A stretch of 64,000 nucleotides of DNA, taken from positions 62,001 to 126,000 of the forward strand of contig JAYJMM010000076.1 in assembly GCA_037349105.1 (NCBI GenBank). Reading direction: 5' to 3'. This DNA is from Limnomonas spitsbergensis (Eukaryota; Chlorophyta; Chlorophyceae; Chlamydomonadales). The translations under genes were made by a program, and so were the position numbers. This document shows positions 22,006-31,956 of the stretch, piece by piece. The stretch's first letter is position 1; the number at the start of each line of letters is the position of its first letter. The notes below the pieces were generated by a model. That model was not told where the DNA came from and made no database searches. It worked only from the letters and a program-made list of their open reading frames with translations.

Positions 22006-24000
22006 ATGAGTCATGAGGCTGGGAAGGGCAAGAAAGCCCTTCCTGGTGATCTGCCCACCATCCCAGAGCTTGATAAGGCTCAACTGGATGCAGTAGCACG
22101 GGACACAAGAGCTATCACGCGTGAGGTAAAGAAGGAAGTCGCCATTCAGAAGCAGAACATGGTCCAGCAAGACATGGATGCTGCGGCCAAGATTAGCCGG
22201 GATACCGCTGCGTCGTCTGGAAGGGACCCGCAGGTCCCATTCCTCACTGCCATGCAAGAGCAGGTCCCAGTCCTCACCGCCATGCAAGAGTTTGAAAACA
22301 ACGAACAATTGAGGATACAGAAGCAACTTGCCGTCAGGGCCAGGGCCAAAGAGGCGCATGATCGTAGAATCACCGCAGATGCGATTGCTGCAATTGCGCG
22401 GCTCGATGAAGAGCGACGTGTAGCCGATGAAGAGCAACGTGAAGCCGAGCAACGAGCGGCTGAAGATAGGGAAGACCGGGACCTAAGTATTCTCAACGCC
22501 GATAAATGTAGGGATAGTACCCCGAAAAAGGTGACAGAGTCATACAGTGATGGAGAGAAAGTGTGCCTACGGATGGTCGATAACCCCCTGTATTTGACAG
22601 CTGTCCAAAAATGCCTGAGCGTGCGAACGCCAGTAAAGTCGCTGCGTGTTGCTGAAGAACCATCAGGAAGTGGGATGTGTGCCCTTTCCTCAGCACCTGT
22701 ATTGCAGGTACCCCTGATGGAGATTGAAGCTGCTCCCTTACTACGTGAGTCAATCGTCAAGCCTGTACCCGAATCGCTTGAACTGGCCTTGAGACCAGCC
22801 ACACCTACCGCGTCAAGGCCACCGGCAGAACCTGAGGCGCAGATGATGTCCACACCTACCTCTACGTCATTCGGATCAGGTGAGGAGGGGCAGTCATGGC
22901 TGCATCAGAGTGCGCCCCGATCCCCAAGAGGCAGTGGAGGGGTCCCAAATGGTCCTGGCATGTCGTACAATGGTGTTGGTTCGGATGGTCAGTCAGGTGT
23001 CCAGGGTGATGAACAGGGTTCCGGTGGACCTACGTATCCAGGTGGAAATGGGAACTCGAGGGGGTCAGGCTACCCAACTGGTGCCGGAGGGGCAGGTGGA
23101 TATGGGGGTCCTGGACAACCAGCTAGGACAGGTGGATCTGAGGGTCATGAAGGTTCCAGGTACACTGGTGGATCAGGAGGAACAGGCGGGCTTGGCAGGC
23201 CGGAAGATTCAGGTTACAGCCCCAAGTGGCACTCGCATGGCGATGACTATGACGATAAAGGCCAGGTCAGTGATCGGGGCAATGTCAAGTCGAAAATCTT
23301 GCCTCAACTGGTGGCAATTGAGGGAATGCTCGTGGGGGGCATGGGCAACACCACAGCCGAGAGTCAAGCTCCTAATCGAGGTTCCCATCAGCATGACCCG
23401 GGTGGAAGCATGCAAATCCCCGAAACATTTATTGGATTCCCCGCCGATGAGAACCTGGTAAGCAATGAGCTGTTCAGGGAATTACGGGGGTCCCGTGAGG
23501 TCACCTCAGATCTAGCCACAAGGTTGTGTGGCTTGTGCACCGAAGGTGAGGTGTCAATCACAACTATGGGGGGGGGGCCCACAAGTTCTCAGACAGGTGA
23601 GCTGTGGTTTGAATGGCAAAACCCCCTCTGTGAGGACTATCACCGACCATGTGAGTTGGCAGATCAGGTTGAGCCTGATGCATCCCGCTTCGCGCTGTTC
23701 ACCACACACGTGAGTGGGGAATGGGAGATTCGGCAGATGTGGGCTGACACAGGCCAGGCCGCAAGTGAGCGTGGCCAGATAATCCCATGCTCTGCCCTGG
23801 CCATGCTGACTGACCACGACCATGAGCTTGTACCTTTTCTTGCCCAGAGCCAGGGTGCCCTCGACCAACATGATGGACATGGCAGTCTGAGCAAGAAAAT
23901 CAAGAGCAACCAGCGTCACAGATGTGTGCCTTGTGCCCCCTTCAAGGCATGGTCTCCCCTTCCCCATGCGGGGCAAGACGTCCTGGCCGCGGGTGATTGA
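22006..24000 (+). CDS. Gag-like protein of the TOC1-like element (hypothetical)
   Basis: The 664-residue open frame starts at the first ATG of a long frame about 145 bases after repeat A1. Residues ~15-170 are highly charged with many Ala, Glu, Arg and Gln, likely a coiled coil (for example EEQREAEQRAAEDREDRD). Residues ~285-420 are Gly/Pro/Ser-rich (GGNGNSRGSGYPTGAGG). A C-terminal third with scattered Cys and Trp follows. No Cys-His zinc knuckle, protease or polymerase motif is evident. Its place right after the left repeat suits a Gag-like structural protein, but that is inference from position only. Confidence 0.5.
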   Translation: MSHEAGKGKKALPGDLPTIPELDKAQLDAVARDTRAITREVKKEVAIQKQNMVQQDMDAAAKISRDTAASSGRDPQVPFLTAMQEQVPVLTAMQEFENNEQLRIQKQLAVRARAKEAHDRRITADAIAAIARLDEERRVADEEQREAEQRAAEDREDRDLSILNADKCRDSTPKKVTESYSDGEKVCLRMVDNPLYLTAVQKCLSVRTPVKSLRVAEEPSGSGMCALSSAPVLQVPLMEIEAAPLLRESIVKPVPESLELALRPATPTASRPPAEPEAQMMSTPTSTSFGSGEEGQSWLHQSAPRSPRGSGGVPNGPGMSYNGVGSDGQSGVQGDEQGSGGPTYPGGNGNSRGSGYPTGAGGAGGYGGPGQPARTGGSEGHEGSRYTGGSGGTGGLGRPEDSGYSPKWHSHGDDYDDKGQVSDRGNVKSKILPQLVAIEGMLVGGMGNTTAESQAPNRGSHQHDPGGSMQIPETFIGFPADENLVSNELFRELRGSREVTSDLATRLCGLCTEGEVSITTMGGGPTSSQTGELWFEWQNPLCEDYHRPCELADQVEPDASRFALFTTHVSGEWEIRQMWADTGQAASERGQIIPCSALAMLTDHDHELVPFLAQSQGALDQHDGHGSLSKKIKSNQRHRCVPCAPFKAWSPLPHAGQDVLAAGD

Positions 24001-24719
24001 CGCAAGCCGCACCTCCGGTAATATGGAAGGCCGATGCTTTCTATGGTTTAAGCAAGTTCACTGCCAACTTGAGGTATGTGGGTTCTGCAGGTTCCCGGCC
24101 CCAAGCGTGGCTCATGATCAATCCATTGGAAAGGACTTCAGTGGTGGGTCCCACATGTCAAACCTAGTTCTTGAAAAGATTTCCCCGATATTTTGCTCTC
24201 CTACCCATCCTATGCGGGAGCACACACCTGTCTTGCAGTGCAACCATCTAGATCACCTGCCACTTAACACTTGTGGTGCAACCTTGTTGTTCACAGTTCT
24301 CACGTGTCGGTGCTTGCTCGGTGTTCTGTCATATCATATTTCTGGTACACACCTGCGGTACACCTGTCAGCATGCGCCTAGTCACGCGCCAGTCCCACCG
24401 CTATACACACCTCTCAGCATGTGCCCGACTGTTTGCACATGCGATACGGAGTGTAGCTTTTATTTTATTTCCAGGAAATCCGGCTTGCCCTTATTGCTTG
24501 CAACCCTCTCCAACGATGTGCTTGGCTCAGGTTGGGGGGGGGCAGTTGGTCTGTCCTGATTTCTTGTCTACTTGCATTTTATTCTGGAAGAAAAAAATGA
24601 ATTAAAAAAAATGTTGCTCCCATGCACAGAGCCAACTGATCAGCGGACCTACTGTTGGTTCGGGATCTTGCACAGCGGACGTGGCGGCTACGGGGGCTGG
24701 TGTCATCATGGTCGTCACG

Positions 24720-26165
24720 GTCAACTGAGGAGACAAGGTTATCAGCGCCGGCGCAACGGCGTGTGGCGCTGACTATTGGTCCTTCACCATGATCGGTATT
24801 GGCGTAGCCACTAGCCACCTGAGTTCTGCTCGCATGCTCACCAATAATTCCGAGGCTCTCCTGATTAATTGTCCGTACCTTCACACGCACACCTTGCGTG
24901 CTGCCGAATCTGACTTGCATATCCTGATTGCATGTTGCAGATCTGGCATTCCGGCTGTTCAGTATGGCAGATCTTGACCTGCTGATCTTGAGTGACGTAG
25001 ATCTCCAGTGCAGATCTCGCCGATCTCTAGTGATGAAGATCTCGAATGCTGTAGATCTCAGCTTTGCTGTTCTTTTATGCTGCATTTTACTTACATGTCT
25101 TCAATGATGCAGATCTTGACCTGTAGGTCCTGAGGAGACAAGGTTATCAGCGCCGGCGCAACGTCGTGTGGCGCTGTCTACTGGTCGCTGCATCATGATC
25201 GGTATTGGCAAGGTCCCCTGAGTTCTGCTCGCATGCTCACCAAGAGTTCCGAGTCTCCCCTGATTTAATTGTTCGTATCTTCACACGCATGCCGTGAGCG
25301 CTTCCGGACCTGATTTGCATATCCTGATTGCATGTTGCAGATCTGGCGTAACAGATGCCCAGTGTTGCAGATCTTGACCTACAGATCTTGAGCGATGTAG
25401 ATCCTCAGTACGGATCTTGATCTGCAGGTCTCGAGTGATGTGGATCTCGAGTGCTGTATATCGCAGCCTTGCTGTTTGCTTGTGCTGGATTTTCTGACTT
25501 GCAGATCTTAAATGATGCAGATGTTGACCCGCATGTTATGACTTGCAGATCCAGATAAGTAGATTTGCAGTGATTCAGATCCTGACTTGCAGATCATGCA
25601 TTGCCGATCTGTTGTATTGCCAATCTGCTGTGTTGCAGATCTTGACTTCGCCGGTAAACTGCAAATCTGTTGTGGTGCAGATCTTGACATTGCCAGTAAC
25701 TTAAATTCTGACTTGCAGATCTTGACTAACAGATCTGCAACGATGCAGATCTTGACCTGAGGGACTTGACTTGCAGCTCCTGATAGTAGATCTGTAGTGA
25801 TACAGATCTTGCCTTGCAGATCTTTAATGATGCAGATCTTGACCCGCATGTTATGACTTGCAGATCCAGATAAGTAGATTTGCAGTGATTCAGATCCTGA
25901 CTTGCAGATAATGCATTGCCGATCTGCTGTATTGCAGATCTTCACTTCGCCAGTAAACTGCAAATCTGTTGTGGTGCAGATCTTGACATTGTCTATAAAT
26001 TATATTCTGGCTTGCAGGTTGTGACTTGCAGATCTGCAACGATGCAGATCTTGACCTGAGGGACTTGACTTGCAGCTCCTGATAGTAGATCTGTAGTAAT
26101 ACCGATCTTGCCTTGCAGATCTGCTGTGATGCTGATCTTGACTTGCAGATCTCAAGGGTTATAGA
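24720..26165 (+). repeat. Internal tandem array with GCAGATCTTGAC motif
   Basis: The block at about 24727-24985 is repeated at 25130-25350 (CAAGGTTATCAGCGCCGGCG, ATGATCGGTATTGGC, CATGCTCACCA). From 25000 to 26160 the sequence consists of many imperfect repeats of GCAGATCTTGACTTGCAGAT. A segment at 25500-25690 is repeated at 25830-26020. The array lies within the TOC1-like element, where TOC1 itself is also known to carry a tandem array. Confidence 0.8.
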
Positions 26166-26490
26166 TGTTCCGTGTTGTAGACCCCCGCCCCAGGCTGGGG
26201 GGGGGGAAGGCTGCTTGTCTCAGGCTGTGTCCACATGGCTCATGTTTAAATAATCTTATGAGTCTTGACTCAAGCTATGTCCCCGGTTCATCCCTTCCCC
26301 GCAGATCTCGTGTCGAAAGCGATCGAGTGCTACTCCAAGTGGGTGGCAGTGTTTCCTTGAAGGACGACTTTGCCGCTGAGCAATCATGGGCTTACAGCGC
26401 ACCAGGGGCCCTTGGCCAGCAGGTCAAGGCCTGGTGTTCGAAGATGGATATGGCTGAGGAGCCCAGGCAAAGCGAGTCACGCTGAAGCTT

Positions 26491-27072
26491 GTGACCATGA
26501 AGGCGCCACAGTCACCAGCTGTTCCAAAGCCACCGGCTGCTCCAAAGCCACCAGCGGTTCCAACGACACTTGATGTCCGTCCGCCAATCACCAATGGCAG
26601 GACTACTCGGCGGGTTACACCCATGACGAGCGGCCAGCCACCGTCACCCGCATTGGTGACGGCAGTGCCGCCAATTCAACGACCAACGCAGCCAGCGGAC
26701 GGTCTACGACTGACACCGTCCCCACCTCTGACCAGCCCAAGTGGCCGGCTAATCCGGGTAAGCAGATTTCCGCTACGGCTAGAGGCACATGCCACTGTCA
26801 TTTGTGAGCGCCTGGTTCCGACGATGCTTCTGGACTGGACCACCATGGAGAGCGTGCTGGATGGTATGACTTGGCTGATGTCAGGGGTATGGCCGGGAAG
26901 GACCGCAGCTGCTCAAGTGGTACTGGCACACTTAGCACATGTCAGGGGGGGCCACCCTGCTAATACATTGGGAATAACCACAGGAGAATGCAAAACCCTG
27001 TGTAACGTAACCCTATGTGCGCTGAGCCTGGTGTTTCCCCTGCCATGTATGAGGACCACTGGCCAGGTGTGA
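26491..27072 (+). CDS. Possible proline-rich protein of the TOC1-like element
   Basis: The 193-residue open frame opens with PAVPKPPAAPKPPAVPTT and stays Pro/Thr-rich for about 85 residues, then becomes mixed. It is placed after the internal array. I do not recognise a domain, and the frame could be a chance product of a repetitive stretch. Confidence 0.25.
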   Translation: MTMKAPQSPAVPKPPAAPKPPAVPTTLDVRPPITNGRTTRRVTPMTSGQPPSPALVTAVPPIQRPTQPADGLRLTPSPPLTSPSGRLIRVSRFPLRLEAHATVICERLVPTMLLDWTTMESVLDGMTWLMSGVWPGRTAAAQVVLAHLAHVRGGHPANTLGITTGECKTLCNVTLCALSLVFPLPCMRTTGQV

Positions 27073-28081
27073 TCACCAATTACGGATGGGCCGCGGGAGT
27101 GGCGGACTACTACCTGAACCCGATGCAACTGACATCGTATCGGTTCCTGGGCAAGCTCACGGCATGCACGTCATCATTGTCAACCCATCACCAGCACTGG
27201 CTGACATAGTGTGCGCAGTGCCTGTGCCAGCGGTTCCGCATGTAGTTTGTTGTTTGGTAGAGAGAGGGTTTTTGGAGTGCGCACCAGCGCGGTTTGAGTG
27301 GCTATGGCAGCTGCTATTGCAGGGCAGGCTAGCCATCAGAGCAGCAGACGCTACAGTGGTTAGTGGGACGGCCAGTGGGTCTGGTAGGGTTGACGAGTGT
27401 GGATCTTAGTTTTTAGCGGGAGGTTATGGGTCGCATGCTGCGTTAAGTAGTGAGAGTCCGTTAAGTAGTGTCTCAAAGAGTAGGGGTAGGGTGTTGAGTG
27501 CAAAACGTGGTTAGGGAAAAGGTATGCGTGAGAAATCTGCGTAGCAGAGGGGATGTGAGGAGATTGGGTTGGGGCGTGATTACGCTGGCAGGGCTTGTAA
27601 TTGGGGCGCATAAAGCGAGGTGTGCAAAAGGAGATTTGGGGGTTGGTATGCGTATGTGCAGATTGAGGTTTGGGACGCATAATGCGTAGTTCTGAGGTGA
27701 GTGTTACGGGCGCATAATGCGGAGGGAAATGGGGAGTGTCAGGGTAGGTAGGCCTGCCAATAAAAGACGCGTCGTGGAGCATGGAGTCTTGGAGCCATGA
27801 CAGAGAGGATCATCGCAGAGGATCATCGTAGATTGTCTCAAGACCTTACAAGGTTTCCCCACGAGGGTTTTCATCCTGTAATTGGTCCACTCACGGCTTA
27901 TCCGTGTAAGAATCCTTGAGGTGCTAGAGTGGAGGGCACAGAGGCATTTTGACGTGCATGATATGTCAAAACATCAGCCGTAATCTCGCATGGCTGTGCC
28001 CACCTCAAGGATTAAGAGGGTCTTTTTACAGTCCTCTATTAATAATTGCTCCGCCTTCTGAATTTCGGACTGGGGGGGGAG
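27073..28081 (+). other. Right internal part of the TOC1-like element, non-coding
   Basis: It contains GGGCGCATAATGCG repeats at 27600-27720 and ends in a GGGGGGGG tract just before repeat B1. No recombinase motif was found on either strand. Confidence 0.4.
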
Positions 28082-28130
28082 TGACTGCTGTGCGCAGTGA
28101 TACTTCAAGGTCACTGGTACCTCGTGACAG
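28082..28130 (+). repeat. Split repeat B1 of the TOC1-like element
   Basis: It runs from TGACTGCTGTGCGCAGTGAT to GGTACCTCGTGACAG. It is repeated after A2 at 28952-29000. Its junction with A2 forms the perfect 18-bp palindrome TCGTGACAGCTGTCACGA, centred at 28130/28131. Confidence 0.9.
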
Positions 28131-28131
28131 C

Positions 28132-28935
28132 TGTCACGACGTATGGGTGCACCGCACGCAGGGGTGGCTTGTACTTTCTTTTTGGTTTCGGATCCATTAT
28201 GTTTTGTGGTACTTCGAGAATGCCTGGCTCGTTCCAGGCATTCTTCTCTTCTTACTCAAGTATACACGAAGTTGAATCACCCCATTTTAATCTGTTCTGG
28301 GACTAATTGTCTACTTGCGATATTTCGGCCCCTTATCAAGGCCAGGAAACTACACTGGAAGGAGATCTCTAGTTAACTCTACACTGATCCTTTCGCTCTT
28401 AAGACCACATCACTAAGTATCGAAGCCTGGACACTACACTGTGCGAATAGCTCTAGTTACACACTACACTTATTCGCTATCTCTAGTTCCATCTCCTCTA
28501 CTTCCACTCCTCATTCTTCTTGTTCTCTCGCTTGACACCTCTACACTGCGAGCTCTCAGCTCAATCTCTAGAACTTAAGTCGACACTGCAAGCTGCTTCC
28601 CCAGCCTTTCCTGGCTACCAAGTCGATCATCTGATCTTTCAGTTGATCTTCTCCATCAAGAGTCGTTCAGTCAGCTCTACACTCTTCATCACTTCGGGCA
28701 GCTTCGTCCACAAGTCCGATCTAAGCCGCCCCAACCTGTCAACTGTCGACATCAGTGCATCAGTCTTCACCAGGGTCGACTTCACTTCGTAACTTCTGTC
28801 AACAGTAAGGGAAGAATCACCAAAGGTTAGTGCAGTAACCTGCGGATTAAGTCGAGGATAATCTGCTTACCAGACAGATTATCGCTCCTGCACAGCAGGT
28901 TACCCTTGGTAAAGGGCTCCTAGCACTCCTTTAAG
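28132..28935 (+). repeat. Terminal repeat A2 of the TOC1-like element
   Basis: Second copy of the 804-bp repeat, flanked on both sides by B segments. Confidence 0.92.
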
Positions 28936-29000
28936 TGACTGCTGTGCGCAGTGACTGCTGTGCGCAGTGATACTTCAAGGTCACTGGTACCTCGTGACAG
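28936..29000 (+). repeat. Split repeat B2 of the TOC1-like element
   Basis: Same as B1 but with the 16-base unit TGACTGCTGTGCGCAG doubled at its left end. It ends TCGTGACAG, after which GCCC and the interrupted host repeat (CTGCTTAATCAAAGCTCGGC) resume. Confidence 0.9.
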
Positions 29001-29924
29001 CCCTGCTTAATCAAAGCTCGGCCACATCAGCAATCAACAATGTGCTAGGAAACTCTAGAGAGAAGGCATAGGAGTAAAGAAAGGAGAGCATGTTCACCTT
29101 CCAAACAACATGAACAACAACAAAAAGGTCAATATCCCGTGCCCCTGGAGAGACTAGCCTTCAAAAAGCTTGTTCAACATGCTCAACGTGCCCTACATCT
29201 TTTCCATAGAAGCCATGGTCTCCCACCCCTGATTGCCCTAGTGAAGTTGGCGGGAGTCTGTAGCGTCGTTTGGAGGACTAGCCCACCTCCGCTCCCTAAG
29301 TTAATGATGTTACACCACTGGGCCCTCCTAAAAGAAGGCTCGGCCGCGTGGGCGCCTTAATTTAGGCTCCTTACGCTGCCCCCCTCCCACTAAACGATAC
29401 GCTGCAAAATAACTTCAAGGAAACCAGGGAGGATGAAACAAGAAACATATCAAGCAAATCCGGGATGCCAATTTTCCAAGTCAATGACAAAAATTACATA
29501 ACAACTCTGGGCCCTGCTAAAAAAAGTCGGCCGCGTGGGCGCTCAACTGTCCCGTTGGAAGAAAAGAAAGTTAAGGGAAGAGGGAAAGAAAAGCGTTGTA
29601 GGCAGTGCTCATTTCCGGCTAGTGCTGCGCTGTAAAGCACTGCTTTGTCCGCCTTCCAAGTTAAAATGGTCATGCTGCTTTCTGCTGGCTAGTTAGCTGT
29701 CCGCTGACGGCGGTTCCCCCAGTGGGGCAGCCCGAAGTACCCTTGCCCCTCCTAAGCCTATTCCCCAAGAAGGCAAAGAAAAGCAACACAACTAGGCCTC
29801 AACAAAGCGTACAACGTTCTCAACAAAAGTTAGAGCCTCCCATCCATGCCTGCCCCGGTACAACTGTTGAAAGTCTGCCCTCGGGGGGCCTGCCCAACCT
29901 CTCTCCCTAAGCCTCTCCTTCACG
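29001..29924. other. Intergenic with two copies of the GGGCGCC-family end
   Basis: Copies lie at 29302-29360 (GTTAATGATGTTACACCACT ... GGCCGCGTGGGCGCC) and 29484-29545 (GTCAATGACAAAAATTAC ... GGCCGCGTGGGCGC), both in + orientation. The remainder shows no gene. Confidence 0.5.
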
Positions 29925-30560
29925 CTAGGGCACTAGAAGCAGGCATGCAACGCATCCTCCACATGCTCGCCATCCCCCTAGCCCAACACCGTTGGCAGCA
30001 CTGTCCGTCACGCTGCTGACCGCTGCGCCGTCCTCGAGTGTCAGCCATGCAGTTTGGGGACGGCTGATCCCAGCTCCACCTCCTCCAAAGCACCTAGCCA
30101 TTCCATGCACTAAGTAATTGCGCCCTCCGGTGCTCTGTCTGACAGCGAGCTCCATGTCGGCTGCCATGGCTGCGGCCATGAGTGGGCTGTCTTGCTGTGC
30201 TGCAGGTGCGACCGCGGTGTTATAGAAGCGAAGTACATGCTGCCACCAACTACGCTGTAACGGCTGGATCTGCAGCTCCCTCATGACACCCCAACTGGCA
30301 GCGGACGGAGGTAGCCATGCAGCATGGCGTAGATGCTAGAGGAAGCTGGACTGCATCCTGCTCTTGAGGCAATGCCGCGGCATAAGGTGATGGGTGGCCC
30401 ACACCACATCACCGTAGTTGGCCGCGGGCGCTGCATAGACAGACGCCAACCGGATGAGTGTAGGCAGATGATGCATGAGGTGCACCCTAGCGGCCATGCG
30501 GCGGACACGCTGCAGAGCGGTAGCCACTACCTTGCATGGCCTTCCTCATGCTGCCGCTCT
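29925..30560 (-). pseudogene. Non-LTR retrotransposon fragment (end of RT to zinc knuckle), reverse
   Basis: Reading down the reverse strand: ALQRVRRMAARVHLMHHLPT and ASVYAAPAANYGDVVWA, which resembles the thumb region after the reverse transcriptase domain of LINE-type elements. Then come SIYAMLHGYLRPLP and MRELQIQPLQRSWWQHVLRF with YNTAVAP, resembling the conserved ELGLPPLxxxWWxRxLRFWN segment of algal LINEs. A remnant of the Cys/His cluster lies near 29930-30030. The parts are in different frames, so the copy is dead. Confidence 0.6.
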
Positions 30561-30733
30561 CGTGCTGAAGGATGCCCACGAATTTGAGATCCTGGATACG
30601 CTTCAGCACCATCCTATCGAGGCCATACACGCAAGGATGCAGGCTAGTCTCTTCAGGGGCAGGGGATATGGTTTGCCCGACCCGTGTGTTCTTTTTGTTT
30701 GGTGGGTGAAGTGACGTCCCACCGCCCTTGGGG

Positions 30734-31135
30734 CGGTCAGACTGCGTTACGTTTGAGGTTGCGTTTGGCAGTTGCGTTTGGGTTGCGTTTGGATTTAGCG
30801 TGAATCTGACGCTAAATTGGTCACACTGCGTTTGGGCAAGACGGCAGGGCAAGACGACGTCAGGGCACGGCATGGTACATTTTTGTGCGAATTCCGTCTC
30901 CCAGCGACTCGGGGTTGATATTTCCTTACATTTTGACATATATATTGTTCGTGCCCAGCTTAAGATCAAGCTTAAGCTGGAATTCATGAAAAATCTCAAA
31001 CGCGAAACGTCAACCCCCCCCCCCTGCGTTTGCGTTTCGCGTTTTGACACGTTGCGTTTGGCGTTTGGGTAGTGTGACCGGCGTCGCGTTTGCACTTTTT
31101 CCTGACGCAACCCCAAACGTAACGCAGTCTGACCG
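30734..31135. mobile_element. 402-bp MITE with ~30-bp terminal inverted repeats
   Basis: The left end CGGTCAGACTGCGTTACGTT then TGAGGTTGCG is the reverse complement, with one mismatch, of the right end CGCAACCCC then AAACGTAACGCAGTCTGACC and G. The interior holds further GTTGCGTTTGG and GCGTTTGCG repeats near both ends. I find no coding capacity and no clear target duplication. Confidence 0.75.
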
Positions 31136-31490
31136 ACCTCTTACATAACGCTCGGCCACGACGGCAAACATTAAGTCAGTTAGGAAAGTCAAGAGAGAAA
31201 GCACAATAGGAAATCATGTATCATTAGTGTATGATGCCGAAAGAGACAGTCATCGCGAAACTCTGTTAAGTATTCCGTCTCTCCCCGAAGTTTCGAGGTG
31301 GTGCTCAATCGATATATTTTCCACGAAGGTAGCACAATCCGGATACGCTTCTGCTCCGGTCCGCTCCGCTCCGCTTTGATACGGCGGGCTCGAAGTATCA
31401 GCACTTTGCAGTCAAAAACTTGTTTTAGGCACATAGTACTGGCTAACATACTGGCATACAAAGACATGAAGATGGTTGCTGGCCTGCATG
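31136..31490. other. Intergenic, no recognisable gene
   Basis: It begins with a fragment (GCTCGGCCACGACGGCAAAC ... GTTAGGAAAGTCAAGAGAGA) similar to 16340-16378 and 29016-29070, so it is part of a dispersed repeat. A GGTAGCACAATCCGGATACG stretch near 31330 recalls the termini of the element at 54624. Confidence 0.4.
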
Positions 31491-31493
31491 CAG

Positions 31494-31956
31494 CCCCCAT
31501 GCATGTCCAGATGCCCCCCCTACTGGCCCCAAAGTAACCATGCATGCATGTCCAGATGCCCCCCCTACTGGCCCCAAAGTAACCATGCATGCATGTCCAG
31601 ATGCCCCCCCCTACTGGCCCCAAAGTAACCATGCATGCATGTCCAGATGCCCCCCCTACTGGCCCCAAAGTAACCATGCATGCATGTCCAGATGCCCCCC
31701 CTACTGGCCCCAAAGTAACCATGCATGCATGTCCAGATGCCCCCCCTACTGGCCCCAAAGTAACCATGCATGCATGTCCAGATGCCCCCCCTACTGGCCC
31801 CAAAGTAACCATGCATGCATGTCCAGATGCCCCCCCTACTGGCCCCAAAGTAACCATGCATGCATGTCCAGATGCCCCCCCTACTGGCCCCAAAGTAACC
31901 ATGCATGCATGTCCAGATGCCCCCCCTACTGGCCCCAAAGTAACCATGCATGCATA
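31494..31956. repeat. 45-46-bp minisatellite, 10 copies
   Basis: The unit is CATGCATGCATGTCCAGATG plus CCCCCCCTACTGGCCCC and AAAGTAAC. Copies are nearly perfect apart from C-run length. All frames on both strands are open through it, which gives spurious proteins. Confidence 0.95.

Larger units (their letters stand above)
21058..29000 (+). mobile_element. TOC1-like retroelement with split direct repeats (A1-internal-B1-A2-B2), non-autonomous
   Basis: An 804-bp repeat (A) occurs at 21058-21861 and, apparently without any difference, at 28132-28935. A shorter repeat (B, 49 bp) precedes the second A at 28082-28130 and follows it at 28936-29000. The order A, internal region, B, A, B is the split-repeat layout of PAT/Ngaro-type tyrosine-recombinase retroelements and of the non-autonomous Chlamydomonas element TOC1. 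The outer termini are TGTCACGA and TCGTGACA, perfect inverted repeats. GCCC flanks both ends (21054-21057 and from 29000). The internal region carries one long open frame and a tandem array but no reverse transcriptase, RNase H or recombinase that I can recognise. Identical A copies suggest recent insertion. Confidence 0.75.

Noticed and set aside
22146..22853. Reverse-strand open frame of 235 residues, Ser/Cys/Ala-rich
   Set aside because: It is antisense to the long Gag-like frame and mirrors its codon use.
21058..29000. Ordinary LTR retrotransposon (Copia or Gypsy)
   Set aside because: The left repeat lacks the B segment, the right end has B on both sides of A, and no protease, RT or integrase is visible. 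TG...CA ends and a possible 4-bp duplication keep this alternative open.
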